Notes: generated from the sequence alone by a model not told the origin. A DNA stretch of 64,000 nt from JAKQDH01 sp029558835 (GCA_035356615.1 DAOQSN010000012.1:1-64000); one strand, 5' to 3'; positions 55,173 through 64,000 are shown, counted from the first letter of the stretch. Made by a program: numbers and translations.

Positions 55173-56544
55173 TCCCCCAGGATCCGATCCACGCGCGCAG
55201 CCGCGAGAGCAGCAGTGCAAACGCGACGAACCCCAGCACCCACGGGACGGTGCGCAGCAGCGCCAGGATGACCTGTGCCCTGTTGGGCCCGCCGAGGGCC
55301 GGCGCTTGGCGGGCGGGCTCCCCACCCTCGGCGTCGTCGAAGAGCGTGTGGAACGGCTGGTCGCCGCAAGCTTCCAGGTCCTCCAGCATCTCGGCGGCGG
55401 AGGGGTATCGTTTGCCCGCCTCCGCCGCACAGGCTCGCACCAGCACGTCGCTGACCTTCTCCAGGTCCCAGCGCAGGCTGCCGTAGCGCAGCTCCGGCGG
55501 CAGGGCCGGAAACACCGGCGCCTCCCGCCCGCAGATCATCTCATGCAGCATCTTGCCCAGCGCGTAGGTATCCGCCGATTTGTCCATGACGTGGTCCGGC
55601 GGCATGTAGCGCGGCGTGCCCACCACCTCGCGGCTCTCGCTGCGCGGAGTGATCATCCCGATATCCGCCAGCTTCGGGCGACGCTGCACGATGACCACGT
55701 TGGCCGGCTTGATGTCCCGATGCACCAGGTCCAGCTGGTGCAGCCGGATGAGGCCGCGCAGCAGCCGCCGCGTGATCTCCAGGGCCGTCTCCGGCCGAAT
55801 CCGCCGGCGATGCATCACGGTCGCCAGCGTCAGCGGCTCATAACGCGCGGGGAATGCGTCGCTCACGGGGGCCTTGTTCAGGTCGTTGTCGGCCAGCTCC
55901 ATCGTGTAGTACAGGGAGTTGCCCACCATGCCCACGTGGAAGATCTCGATGAGGTACGGGTGTCGCCCCACCTGCCGACAGTACGTCTCCAGGGCAGCGC
56001 TTTCGCGACATCCGGTCCGGGTCGCATCGAGCCGCCCCATATCGATGATCTTGAGTGCCCGATGCACGCCGACGCGATCACGTACCGCCCACACGGAGCC
56101 GTAGGCGCCCTCGCCGCAGAGCTGCACCCGTTCATAGTCGGGAATCAGCCAGTTCGTCGCCTCCGTGAGGGTGCCGAACGGACCGGCGGTCCCCACGGTA
56201 TCGGCAAACAGCACGGGTCGCCCGGGCTGCTGCACCGCCTGCAACGCGGCAGGGTCCCCCACCCCGTGCGCTCCGCCGGCCGACGTGTCCGCCACTCCTG
56301 CCGCCCCGCGTTCCAGAGCCACGGGCACCTCGCCCGCCCGTTGCCATTCCCGCCAGGACTCCTCAAACGCGCGACGCAGGGCCTGCACCTCCGTGTCTCG
56401 AGCGCGAATGCCCTCCAGCACGTCACGACACAGCCCGCACTCCCGCAGGTGTTCGTCAATCGTTCCCGCCTGGGTGTCGCTCAAGGCACCGGCCTCGTAG
56501 GCCGCCAACGTCCCCCGCGCCGGATGACTTGACGACTTGCTCAC
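55162..56544 (-). CDS. Anti-sigma zinc-finger/serine-threonine kinase fusion
   Basis: The 460-residue protein has a zinc-binding anti-sigma motif at H32-x3-C36-x2-C39, then a kinase domain (about 138-410). The Gly-loop is 'CGEGAYGSVWAVRD', the ATP lysine is K165, and the catalytic loop is 'VHRDIKPANV' (H275, D277). The magnesium motif is 'ADIG' (D294) instead of DFG. One C-terminal helix (about 430-452) places it in the membrane. Its start overlaps the sigma gene stop by four bases (ATGA), so they are translated together. The zinc finger probably binds that sigma factor; kinase input to it is inferred. Confidence 0.92.
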   Translation of the reverse strand: MSKSSSHPARGTLAAYEAGALSDTQAGTIDEHLRECGLCRDVLEGIRARDTEVQALRRAFEESWREWQRAGEVPVALERGAAGVADTSAGGAHGVGDPAALQAVQQPGRPVLFADTVGTAGPFGTLTEATNWLIPDYERVQLCGEGAYGSVWAVRDRVGVHRALKIIDMGRLDATRTGCRESAALETYCRQVGRHPYLIEIFHVGMVGNSLYYTMELADNDLNKAPVSDAFPARYEPLTLATVMHRRRIRPETALEITRRLLRGLIRLHQLDLVHRDIKPANVVIVQRRPKLADIGMITPRSESREVVGTPRYMPPDHVMDKSADTYALGKMLHEMICGREAPVFPALPPELRYGSLRWDLEKVSDVLVRACAAEAGKRYPSAAEMLEDLEACGDQPFHTLFDDAEGGEPARQAPALGGPNRAQVILALLRTVPWVLGFVAFALLLSRLRAWIGSWGIGD

Positions 56545-57122
56545 CGCGAAGCCCCGTACAGCTTGTCGATCAACCGGCGATACGCCTCGCGCAGCCGGCG
56601 CATCACCCGACTCTTCGCTACGTAGATCTGGTTCGGTGTCATGCCCAGCAGACGCGCAATCTCCGCCACGGGCAGTCCTTGCAGCACATACAGCTCGAAC
56701 GCCTGCAACGTATGAGGGGCAAAATCACTGCGCAAGGCGGCCAGGCAGTAGAACAGGTGAGTGCGGTCCCACTGCTGCTCCCAGATTTGTGCCGGCGACG
56801 GCTCCGTGGCCGGCGCCTCCTCCAGCCACTCCGGCCCCAGCGACAACGCCCGCCTCTGCCGCGCCAGATGCTGATTGACCTTGTGGTCCACGATCCGGTG
56901 CAGCCAGGCGCGGAAGCTCAGTCGCCGCTCGAAGCCCTGGATCTTGGCAACGAGAACCTCCAGGCACTCCTGGGCGATCTCCTCGGCGTCGGCCGGGCTC
57001 AAACCGCGCCGCCGAGCGTACAGCATCAGCAGCGGCCGGTAGAGCTTGTCGAACTGGGCCCAACCGCTCGCGTCGTCCAGGTCGCGCACACGCTCCAACA
57101 GGCTGAGCCGGGTCGTGTTCAT
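56541..57122 (-). CDS. RNA polymerase sigma factor, sigma-70 ECF-like
   Basis: This 193-residue factor has region 2 ('FDKLYRPLLMLYARRRGLSP', 'DAEEIAQECLEVLVAKIQGF', 'RLSFRAWLHRIVDHKVNQHL') and region 4 ('LPVAEIARLLGMTPNQIYVA', 'KSRVMRRLREAYR'), with no other regions. GGGAG eight bases before the ATG at 57122 supports this start rather than the frame opening at 57284. A TAGAAT (57166-57161, minus strand) lies 39 bases upstream. Its partner regulator is the kinase/zinc-finger fusion next to it. Confidence 0.9.
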   Translation of the reverse strand: MNTTRLSLLERVRDLDDASGWAQFDKLYRPLLMLYARRRGLSPADAEEIAQECLEVLVAKIQGFERRLSFRAWLHRIVDHKVNQHLARQRRALSLGPEWLEEAPATEPSPAQIWEQQWDRTHLFYCLAALRSDFAPHTLQAFELYVLQGLPVAEIARLLGMTPNQIYVAKSRVMRRLREAYRRLIDKLYGASR

Positions 57123-57216
57123 CCCGGGCTCTCCCATGCCCCAGATCCGCACACCTAGTGATTCTAGCAGAACGGCAACGTGTCCGGCGAGCGAAAACAC
57201 GGGCGGGCTGCACACA

Positions 57217-57240
57217 ACCCCTCTCCCTCGGGGAGAAGGG
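57217..57240. repeat. REP-like repeat, family D, degraded copy
   Basis: CCCCTCTCCCTCGGGGAGAAGGG resembles the palindromes at 35282-35304 and 42468-42491, with mismatches, followed by CACGGAGTGA in place of GGGTGAGGG. It lies between the sigma gene and rpsI. Confidence 0.5.
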
Positions 57241-57346
57241 CACGGAGTGACGGCAGCCGAGGACGAACAGAGCCCCTCGGGCAACCGGCACGCTTACCCC
57301 GGCCGCGCGCACGGCGGCGAAGCACGGCACGCCTTCGACAGGCCGT

Positions 57347-57859
57347 CTAGCGTTTGGAGAACTGGAACCGCCGGCGGGCACCGGCCTGGCCGTACTTCTT
57401 CCGCTCAACCCGACGCGGGTCGCGCGTCAACAGGCGTTGCTCTTTCAGCTTCGGCGCCAACTGCGGCTCCGCGACCGCCAGCGCCCTCGCCAGCCCGAGC
57501 ATGATCGCTCCGGATTGACCGGTCGGCCCGCCTCCGTCCACGCGGACGAAGATGTCGTAGGTGCGCTCGGCCCCTGCCACCTTCAGCGGCGTCCGGACCG
57601 CTTGGCGGGCCGGCTCGACGCGGAAGTAGTCGTCGATCTCCCGCTCATTGATGAGGAACTTACCCTCCCCGGGACGGATGCGCACGCGTGCAACGGCCGA
57701 CTTGCGTCGCCCCGTACCCCAGATGAAGGGATTGCTCGGGCCCTTCTTGGCCGTCGCCTCCGCCGGGTCCGGTCGAGCCGTCGCCGCAGCCGCGTCGGCG
57801 GAATCCTTCGGGGTTTCGGGCGTCGCTATCTCAGGCGTCGGTTTGGGTTGCTCGGTCAC
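57347..57859 (-). CDS. rpsI: 30S ribosomal protein S9 with N-terminal extension
   Basis: The 170-residue protein ends in the typical S9 sequence 'LTRDPRRVERKKYGQAGARR' and 'RFQFSKR'. It has 'GTGRRKSAVARVRIRPGEGK' at the start of its core (about 48). The first 45 residues are an Ala/Pro/Lys-rich extension not found in the usual 130-residue S9. It follows rplM by 33 bases, the common order, and shares the promoter at 58384-58411. Confidence 0.95.
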   Translation of the reverse strand: MTEQPKPTPEIATPETPKDSADAAAATARPDPAEATAKKGPSNPFIWGTGRRKSAVARVRIRPGEGKFLINEREIDDYFRVEPARQAVRTPLKVAGAERTYDIFVRVDGGGPTGQSGAIMLGLARALAVAEPQLAPKLKEQRLLTRDPRRVERKKYGQAGARRRFQFSKR

Positions 57860-57892
57860 GACTAGGGCTCTCCGGGTCCCACAGGCAAGGGG

Positions 57893-58336
57893 CTAGAAGT
57901 TAAACGGTTCCGGCTGCTGGGCAGCGTGGGGGTGCGTATCCGAGGCGTACACCTTCAGCTTCTTGAGCAGGTGACGCGCCAGGGCATGCTTGGGCAGCAT
58001 GCGCCGCACCGCCTCTTCAATGATCCGCTCCGGGTGCTCGGCCAGCATCCGGCGGAATGGAATCTCGCGGTACCCACCGGGGTGGTACGAATACCGTGGA
58101 TACACCATGGTTTCGGTCTTGCGCCCCGTGACCCGTACCTTCCCGGCGTTGGTCACCACGACGAAGTCCCCCGTGTCCACGTGTGGCGTATAGGTGGGCC
58201 GGTGCTTGCCGACCAGCACGCGCGCGATCTTCACGGCGAGCCGTCCCAGCACCTGTCCCTGCGCGTCCACATGGTACCAGCGCTGCTCCACCTCGCCCGG
58301 ACGGGCACAGTAGCTCTTGGGCTTCCCTTTCGACAT
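57893..58336 (-). CDS. rplM: 50S ribosomal protein L13
   Basis: The 147-residue protein has 'RWYHVDAQGQVLGRLAVKIA', 'LVGKHRPTYTPHVDTGDFVV', 'VTGRKTETMVYPRYSYHPGG' and 'EEAVRRMLPKHALARHLLKK', all typical of L13. An alternative ATG at 58360 adds eight residues ('MLCGCNKP'); neither has a good ribosome site, and 58336 fits the family better. It is the first gene of rplM-rpsI. Confidence 0.94.
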   Translation of the reverse strand: MSKGKPKSYCARPGEVEQRWYHVDAQGQVLGRLAVKIARVLVGKHRPTYTPHVDTGDFVVVTNAGKVRVTGRKTETMVYPRYSYHPGGYREIPFRRMLAEHPERIIEEAVRRMLPKHALARHLLKKLKVYASDTHPHAAQQPEPFNF

Positions 58337-58383
58337 GGGCTTATTGCATCCGCACAACATTCCTGAACGTTCGTAGTCGCGTC

Positions 58384-58411
58384 AGTTTAACCAGACCGCG
58401 CCCCCGGTCAA
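58384..58411 (-). promoter_or_regulatory. Predicted sigma-70-type promoter of rplM-rpsI
   Basis: On the minus strand TTGACC (58411-58406) and TAAACT (58389-58384) are separated by 16 bases. Transcription would start near 58377, about 40 bases before the L13 ATG. Confidence 0.65.
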
Positions 58412-58523
58412 GCCCCCCGCGCAGGAATCTCGACCCGGCAACCCGGCGGCGGTACCGCCCGCTCCGACACCCACCGGCCGCCCCGCCCGGCCGCCTGCGG
58501 GAAAACCCGTAGTCCCCTGCGCG

Positions 58524-59525
58524 TCAGCCCCGCGACTCGAACAGGTTGGCCAAGCCTCCCAGCAGCGACCCTTCGTCCTTCCCGCCCTTCCCCGGCCGCA
58601 GGTTGGCGAGAATCCGCCCGGCCAGCCGGGTAAACGGGAGTGACTGAAGCCATACCGTCCCCGGGCCCCGCAGGGTCGCCAGGAACAGCCCCTCCCCGCC
58701 GAAGATCGCGTTCTTGATGCCTCGCTGGAGCTGGATATCGTAGTCCACGCCGGGTTGGAAGGCGACCAGACAGCCCGTATCCACGCGCAGCGTGCGCCCG
58801 GCGGGCAGGTCCAGGCGATGAATCGTCCCCCCGGCGTGCAGCAGCGCCAAGCCGTCTCCGGTCAGCCGCTGGAGAATGAACCCCTCGCCCCCAAACAGCC
58901 CGGTCAGGATCTTCTTCTGGAACGCGATACCCACCTGCACGCCCCGGGCCGCACAGAGGAACGCCTCCTTCTGGCAGATCAGCTCACCCCCCAACTCATC
59001 CAGGCGCAACGGGATGATCTTGCCGGGATACGGGGCAGCGAAGGACACCCGCTCACGTTCCTGGCCGCCCGCCGTGAACGTCGTCAGGAACAGTGACTCG
59101 CCCGTCAGCACCCGCTTCCCGGCGTCCACCAACTTCCCGAACAGACCCTGCTGCTTGCTCGGGTCACCAAAGACGGTCTGCATCTGGATGCCGTGCGTCA
59201 TGTACATCATCGTGCCGGCCTCAGCGATGACGGTTTCGCCCGGGTCCAGCGTAACTTCCACGAACTGCATGTCGTCGCCGAACAGCTCGTAGTCGATCTC
59301 GTCGGCACGCCGCGGGCTCACCGTCCGGGGCGGAGGCGGCGCCCCCGCACCCGGGGATGCGCTCAGCGCCGGCACGTGTCGCGCCTCGGTCCATTCGGCC
59401 ACGCCGGGGCCCCAAACGAGGGTATGCGGCCCTTGTGCAGCCGGCAGGGCGCGCGCCAGCTCCTCCTCACTCAGGGGTCCGACTGTCCGCCCGTCTCTTA
59501 CGTAGTACCACCCGCCTGCGGCCAT
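58524..59525 (-). CDS. AIM24/TIGR00266-family protein with N-terminal GYF domain
   Basis: This 333-residue protein begins with a GYF_2 domain ('WYYVRDGRTVGPLSEEELAR', about 5-52, with 'LVWGPGVAEWTEARHV'). It continues as an AIM24-type beta-sandwich with 'ETVIAEAGTMMYMTHGIQMQ', 'GLFGGEGFILQRLTGDGLAL' and 'AIFGGEGLFLATLRGPG', a repeated pattern. Family members have unknown roles and often accompany membrane or envelope genes. The frame runs back to 59753; the ATG at 59525 starts at the GYF domain. Confidence 0.9.
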   Translation of the reverse strand: MAAGGWYYVRDGRTVGPLSEEELARALPAAQGPHTLVWGPGVAEWTEARHVPALSASPGAGAPPPPRTVSPRRADEIDYELFGDDMQFVEVTLDPGETVIAEAGTMMYMTHGIQMQTVFGDPSKQQGLFGKLVDAGKRVLTGESLFLTTFTAGGQERERVSFAAPYPGKIIPLRLDELGGELICQKEAFLCAARGVQVGIAFQKKILTGLFGGEGFILQRLTGDGLALLHAGGTIHRLDLPAGRTLRVDTGCLVAFQPGVDYDIQLQRGIKNAIFGGEGLFLATLRGPGTVWLQSLPFTRLAGRILANLRPGKGGKDEGSLLGGLANLFESRG

Positions 59526-59862
59526 GGTCTTTTGGCCCCCACTCCGGTCGTCTAGCCGAAACCCAACGTCGTCCCGGCCGGGCCGGTGCCGCATGGTACC
59601 CACCGTGCACCCCCGTGCCAAGCCGTGCCCGCAGCGCAGCCAGCCCGTGGCGGAACAGACGGGTTGCCGAGCAAGGCAGGATGGGTCTGGGTGCAGCGCC
59701 CCCCCGCGGGCGACGTGGGGCACCGCCGCGTTGCGGCGCACGGCATCGGCCACCGGGGGCCGAGGCTACGTCTCTCGCCCGCCGGGCCCGCCCCTTGCGT
59801 CGCGCAGCCCGCCCGACCATCCGCCCAGCCCGTGTCCATCACCGCGCAGCCAGTCCAGCGCG
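59526..59862. other. Intergenic region without recognised genes
   Basis: About 340 bases between the AIM24 gene and the terminator. Only high-GC shadow frames are seen. No promoter for the AIM24 gene could be placed. Confidence 0.4.
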
Positions 59863-59915
59863 CAAAAAAAGCCCCTCGCAGCCGCACGACTGCGAGGGGC
59901 ACGAAAAAGAGGTTA
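59863..59915. terminator. Rho-independent terminator (bidirectional)
   Basis: GCCCCTCGCAG (59871-59881) and CTGCGAGGGGC (59890-59900) form a perfect 11-base stem with an eight-base loop. Read on the minus strand it is followed by seven T, ending the 63201-59974 gene. On the plus side AAAAAGAGG follows, so only the minus direction has the clear U-tract. Confidence 0.9.
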
Positions 59916-59973
59916 TGGTTTGCCGCTGCCGCGACGAGGGGCGTGCGGCCCCCGCGTCACGTGGGCTGACTCA

Positions 59974-62900
59974 CTACGGGCAACCCACGCCGGTCGGCTT
60001 CGGCGTACCGAACCAGATGTCGTACTGGGTCGCACCGTTGAGCAGGTTGATCAACGCGGTCAAGTCCGCCACGGTGATCGAACCGCTCTGGTTGATGTCC
60101 GTCTCCCACAGCAGCACCGACCCGCCGCCCAGCGCGATGTTGAGCCGCTGGATGAGCTGGGTGATGTCCTGGGCATTCGTAAACGACGACCCATCGACGT
60201 TGCCCGGGTGCTTGTAGTACTTCACAAACGACCCGCCATTGTACTGGATCGTCGTGGCGTGCCCGACACCCACGGCCGGCGCCGGAGCGCCCACGTCATA
60301 GGCCGAGATACCATGCGCCAGGTTGATCGTGTACACGCCCGCCGGGCCTTCCACCACGCTGGTGATGGAGTTCGCCGCGCACGCCGGCGAGAACCCGGTC
60401 TCGCACAACGACCAGCACGAGAGGTCCGTAGCGCCGGAAACACCCAGGTTGATGGTGATCGGCACCCAGCCGCCCGGCTGACCAATACCCGCGCACGGCG
60501 TCAACGCCGAAATCGGGTGCGCCTGCGTGGCGTCCGTGATCCCGTCCGGCGGGTACGCAACGAACACCGCGTTGGGCGGGCAGACTTCGCACGTGCAGTC
60601 CGGCTTGCAGAGGCCGGTCGCGCAGTTGCCGGCGTCGGTCCCGTCGCACTCCTCAGTGCCCTCGCGGATCCCGTTGCCGCACTCCTGCGCCTGGCCACCG
60701 CAGGTCACCGTCGCCAGGTACCTGTCGTTCTCCCCGCAGGTGACGATGGTGTCCCAGTCACGCGGCCCGACCCACAGCCACAGCGGGCCCGCTTCGTTGA
60801 TCGTGCCGGCGATCTCCACCTCGGCGCACGTCTGCGCCGAATCCGCAGACGCCAACTGCTCGTAGTCGACGCAGTCGCCACTGACCGGATCCATCACGAA
60901 GATCAGGACCGGGTACTCGGCTACGACCAGGAAGGAGAACTCACCCACGGGTACGTCAATCTCGAACCAGTCAGTGTCACGGTTCGTACCGTCGCACGTG
61001 CTCGAGCCGCAAACCGTCGTGTTGCAGAGGAACGTCTCGAACGGATAGGTCGGGTCGTCATTGCACCCGCCGTTCGTGTCAGCGCCGCACGCCTCGAGTT
61101 CCGCCACGCTGTCCGGCGGGCACTCGAAGGTGCACGGGCACGGGTTGATCGGCTCGCACATCAGACCCTCGGCCGCGTCATGCCACACACCTTGCAGGTT
61201 AATGCAGTCGACCTCGGCTTCCAGGTACACGCACTCGCGCTCGACGCCCGGCAGACAGCAGGTACCCCAGCCGCACGGCGGGACCATGTCGTCGCAGGTA
61301 ACGCCCGCCTGGAACCGGTAACCCGGCTGGTTGCAGGTGCTCAGCGGAAGCGGGTCCACGCAGAAGGGCTCTGGGCCCGTCATGTTGCAGCAGGCGCCCA
61401 GCGGATCGATCGCGGTGCCCGTGATGCACAGGCTCAGGTCGAACGCCTCCGTCGTCCACGTCGTGCCGTCATAGAACAACGACTGGAGGTCCTGACCCGT
61501 GGAGCTCATCCACAGGAAGTAGCACCCGCCCGCGGGACTCACGGCCTGGATCGACACGTGACCCGCGTACAGCCCCGCCGGGATGATCGGGCTGAGGTTC
61601 GTCGAGAAGTAGTACAGCGGGTACGTCCCATACAGGTCGCCCGTCGCCACCGGGGTCAGCGTCACGGTGTAGGTGGAACCTACCTGCGCGCCCGGCTGCC
61701 CACTGGCATCCTGGTAGAACTTGATCTCGAAGGTCATCGGCGACTCGGTGCAGGCCTCCCAGCCCGTGGTGAAGGACAGCGTCAGGCCCCACCAGTGCAG
61801 ATCCTCGATGTCGCCGTACAGGTCCCAGAACTTCTCGTACCGAATGTAGCCGACCTCCAGGTCCGAAGTCCCCGCGCTCCAGCTATCGTCCGTGCCCGCC
61901 ACCGGCTGCCCGAACAGCGTGTTCGCCGGGCAGAACGCGTAGCAGGGGACGCAGTCCACCGTCACCACGTAGTCGATCTCGCCGTACGGGTTGCTGCACG
62001 GCCAGTCCTCCCAGGGCTTGCTCACGAAGAAGAAGTAAATCCCGCCCGGCATGCACGGGATATTCAGCGTCTTCTCCTCACAGGGACCCGCGGTCATGTA
62101 CGGTTCGATGTAGCCGGTGGTCTCATTGCAGTTGCCCGAGCCCTCGAAGCCGGGATTGTACTCAATCAGGCCCACGATCGCGCCGAACTCGGCCGTGACC
62201 GTCATGTCGTACCTCGTGTCGCCCGTGGTCGTGATCTTGTACCAGTCGGTGTCACGCGTGGCCGTCGTCGAGTACGACGTTCCACACACCGGCTGACCGC
62301 ACGTGATCACCTCCGCCTCGAGGCAGGAGCCGTTTACGCTTTCCCCGCATGCTTCGTTCTCCACGTGCGCGCCACCCGGGCAGGTGACTACGCAGGAGCA
62401 GGTGCAGTCGGACTTGCACGCCGTGCCGAGGCAGTTGGCGTTGTCCGTCCCGTCGCACTCCTCCGTGCCCTCGCGGATGCCGTTGCCGCACACGGCCGCC
62501 GTGTTCACCCAGATCCTGAACCAAGTGTTGTAGGCGAAAACCGGGTCGCTACCCCCAGCGTACTTGGCCCAGACGCCGGTCGATTCCGTCCGAACCCAGA
62601 ACAGGTTCTCGGAGCTGCCCAACTCCACCGGCCCCGCGTAGGGCAGACCAATGTTGTCGTTGTTCGTGTCGAACGCGGCAAACACCAGATCCGGCAGGGT
62701 AACGCCGGAGAAGGTCTGCGTGAACGTCTGCACCGTCGAGGCGGTGGCCAACGTCACGGTTCTCGAGGTCCCACCGATCGCCGCAGTGGGCCCCCCGGCC
62801 GTGGTACCACTCCAGAGGCTGACAGTGCACGACTTGCCGCTACCCCCGCCGTAGTTCCACAGCACCAACTCGTACTGGAGCATGCTCCGGTCGGAGCCGG

Positions 62901-63201
62901 CCAGATAGCAGTCGTCCCCGAACGTATACGTCGCGTACGGGAGCAGGAACCAGTTCGTGGGGTTAATGGTATTCGCGTACGCCAAGCCCATTGCCTGGGT
63001 ATCACGGTAACCCGCTTCGCCCTCCGCCTCACCATACACTTCGGTGCCCGCGGGAAGTTGGACCACCGACATGACCCTGCCCGCCGCGGTGTCCGTCGAC
63101 GCCGCAGTGCTCCCGCTCACCGACGCCGCAGGTGTATCGGCCCAAACACCGGCCGTACACCACAAACCCACCGCCAGCATACACAACAGTCTCTTACCCA
63201 T
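59974..63201 (-). CDS. Large secreted Cys-rich protein with dockerin-like C-terminus
   Basis: This 1075-residue protein has a signal peptide ('MGKRLLCMLAVGLWCTAGVW', about 1-20), then beta-rich regions and two identical 'CGNGIREGTEECDGTD' segments of the Myxococcus Cys-rich repeat type, each followed by dense cysteines. A domain occurs twice ('RDTDWYKITTTGDTRYDMTV' and 'RDTDWFEIDVPVGEFSFLVV', after 'CG' segments). The end (about 1000-1065) is a dockerin-like pair ('GSSFTNAQDITQLIQRLNIA', 'INQSGSITVADLTALINLLN'). The ATG at 63201 has AAGGAGGAG upstream. Such proteins are usually surface or extracellular. The ligand or enzyme activity is unknown. Confidence 0.9.
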   Translation of the reverse strand: MGKRLLCMLAVGLWCTAGVWADTPAASVSGSTAASTDTAAGRVMSVVQLPAGTEVYGEAEGEAGYRDTQAMGLAYANTINPTNWFLLPYATYTFGDDCYLAGSDRSMLQYELVLWNYGGGSGKSCTVSLWSGTTAGGPTAAIGGTSRTVTLATASTVQTFTQTFSGVTLPDLVFAAFDTNNDNIGLPYAGPVELGSSENLFWVRTESTGVWAKYAGGSDPVFAYNTWFRIWVNTAAVCGNGIREGTEECDGTDNANCLGTACKSDCTCSCVVTCPGGAHVENEACGESVNGSCLEAEVITCGQPVCGTSYSTTATRDTDWYKITTTGDTRYDMTVTAEFGAIVGLIEYNPGFEGSGNCNETTGYIEPYMTAGPCEEKTLNIPCMPGGIYFFFVSKPWEDWPCSNPYGEIDYVVTVDCVPCYAFCPANTLFGQPVAGTDDSWSAGTSDLEVGYIRYEKFWDLYGDIEDLHWWGLTLSFTTGWEACTESPMTFEIKFYQDASGQPGAQVGSTYTVTLTPVATGDLYGTYPLYYFSTNLSPIIPAGLYAGHVSIQAVSPAGGCYFLWMSSTGQDLQSLFYDGTTWTTEAFDLSLCITGTAIDPLGACCNMTGPEPFCVDPLPLSTCNQPGYRFQAGVTCDDMVPPCGWGTCCLPGVERECVYLEAEVDCINLQGVWHDAAEGLMCEPINPCPCTFECPPDSVAELEACGADTNGGCNDDPTYPFETFLCNTTVCGSSTCDGTNRDTDWFEIDVPVGEFSFLVVAEYPVLIFVMDPVSGDCVDYEQLASADSAQTCAEVEIAGTINEAGPLWLWVGPRDWDTIVTCGENDRYLATVTCGGQAQECGNGIREGTEECDGTDAGNCATGLCKPDCTCEVCPPNAVFVAYPPDGITDATQAHPISALTPCAGIGQPGGWVPITINLGVSGATDLSCWSLCETGFSPACAANSITSVVEGPAGVYTINLAHGISAYDVGAPAPAVGVGHATTIQYNGGSFVKYYKHPGNVDGSSFTNAQDITQLIQRLNIALGGGSVLLWETDINQSGSITVADLTALINLLNGATQYDIWFGTPKPTGVGCP

Positions 63202-64000
63202 AAATCGTCTCCTCCTTAAACTCACAGGAACAGACCTCAATACCATCCCCCACTCCTACAGCCGGAGCGTGAGCCACAACAAGACAGGTCTACGCCCCCC
63301 GTCCGAGGGCGCTGGTGCGTCCTAAGAGCCTCCCCAAAAGAACGCGCGCACGCCGCCGGAAGTCTCTCCGCAGCGTGCCGCCGGCTTCCCGATGCCCCGC
63401 TTCCAACCTACTGACAAGAGCTCCGTTTCCTCTCTCAGCTTGCGACTGCCTCTTTCCCTGATCTCACGTCAATACGAAGCGGAGAACGACAGAGATGTTC
63501 GTCTCCCCACCTGCCGTCCGGACCAATGCCGGTAGGCCCCCCTGACTCACTGGCGGCGACCAAGGCTGCGGGCAGCCGGCGCTGCAACTCTCCGGGACCT
63601 GCCCCCCCACAACGGCCGTCCGCTCTTCTCAGCCTAGCGCACTTGACGGCCCCAGTCTAGCGGAAAAGCCCACGGCCGTCAACGTTTATTTGGCATCCCA
63701 GGGGCAGGGGCGGCACTTACCGGACAAACGGCAAACGAACCCCGCACCCTGGCACATCCACACCGCCGCTAACACCCGTTCCCGTCGTGCCCGCGGCCCC
63801 AGCCTCAGCCGCAAGAGACCATCGCTTGCCACGTCATGTCGGGGGAAGGACCCACACCTCCAAACCCCCGCGCCGCCATCCTCCCTGAAGAAGGCCGAAC
63901 TCGACCTTTCACACTTCCACTGCCAGAAGCCAATCTGCGTTTCCTCTTCAACGCGAGTCCGGCCCAGTGACGCTGACACGGCACAGCAGACCGCCCACGC
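63202..64000. other. Leader region and window end
   Basis: About 800 bases. It holds the promoter at 63654-63682 for the large secreted protein and then an untranslated leader of about 440 bases. The frame 63686-63979 (minus) is short, Arg-rich and has no ribosome site, so it is not called. The window ends before another gene is visible. Confidence 0.5.
63654..63682 (-). promoter_or_regulatory. Predicted sigma-70-type promoter of the large secreted protein
   Basis: TTGACG (63682-63677) and TAGACT (63659-63654) are separated by exactly 17 bases on the minus strand, with A/T-rich AAATAAACG just upstream. The -10 and preceding bases, TTTCCGCTAGACTGG, match the promoter of the secreted deiminase at 15586-15614 with one base different. 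Confidence 0.6.

Noticed and set aside
59524..63219. 1231-residue open frame on the plus strand opposite the large secreted protein
   Set aside because: It is the antisense shadow of a gene with signal peptide, ribosome site, promoter and terminator. Its product is Arg/Val/His-rich with no domain.
63686..63979. 97-residue minus-strand frame at the window end
   Set aside because: No ribosome site, Arg-rich composition, and it overlaps nothing that supports coding.

Overview
The window comes from a GC-rich bacterium and reads as a planctomycete, probably of the Phycisphaerae or a neighbouring uncultured lineage. This is an inference from gene content: secreted proteins with dockerin-like calcium repeats, a 'CGNGIREGTEECDG' repeat protein, an H-X9-DG pilin-like protein, a sigma factor coupled to a zinc-finger/kinase fusion, DUF1573 proteins, SpoVG next to IspE, a groEL-groES-groEL cluster and mreB without mreD. 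The layout is chromosomal, with short operons on both strands and frequent palindromic interspersed repeats between them.

Positions 272-6150 form a nitric-oxide/respiration block: quinol NO reductase, the RIC di-iron repair protein, a divergent Rrf2 regulator with an operator-like inverted repeat, a universal stress protein and a cytochrome bd subunit I gene carrying three in-frame TAG codons. No subunit II gene follows. Positions 6225-11171 are an accessory RHS region: a dockerin-RHS fusion with one variable tip, a lipoprotein, a promoterless second RHS core with another tip, a membrane protein, and a third core fragment that runs into a broken reading frame. This looks like an RHS tip/immunity cassette array inserted where cydB would be expected.

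Positions 11259-20267 carry carbamate kinase, a DUF1573 lipoprotein gene interrupted by TGA exactly at a conserved cysteine position with a hairpin just downstream, a secreted agmatine/peptidylarginine-deiminase-like protein with a dockerin, nadD, a lipoprotein, an orphan DNA methyltransferase and glycyl-tRNA synthetase. Positions 20468-37445 hold small secreted proteins, spoVG-ispE, hypothetical lipoproteins, a methyltransferase, a secreted cyclophilin, both kinds of malic enzyme, a secreted propeller-like protein, a TSUP exporter and an acetyltransferase. A tRNA-Leu(GAG) lies at 37898-37985.

Positions 38444-43722 are a cell-shape/envelope cluster: a coiled-coil membrane protein, a 50-residue membrane peptide, mreB, mreC and a GT39-type glycosyltransferase with a REP palindrome read through in frame. 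Positions 45633-52403 are a proteostasis block: groEL1, groES, groEL2, dnaJ and grpE, followed by the zinc-ribbon proteins FmdB and YacG. The right end has a large H-X9-DG protein, the kinase/anti-sigma and sigma pair, rplM-rpsI with a good promoter, an AIM24 protein and a 1075-residue secreted Cys-rich dockerin protein with its own promoter and terminator.

The most unusual items are the RHS cassette array, the TGA-at-Cys DUF1573 gene, the triple-amber cydA, the SpoVG with a zinc ribbon inside its fold, and the REP element inside a coding sequence. No CRISPR array, prophage or intact transposase was seen.
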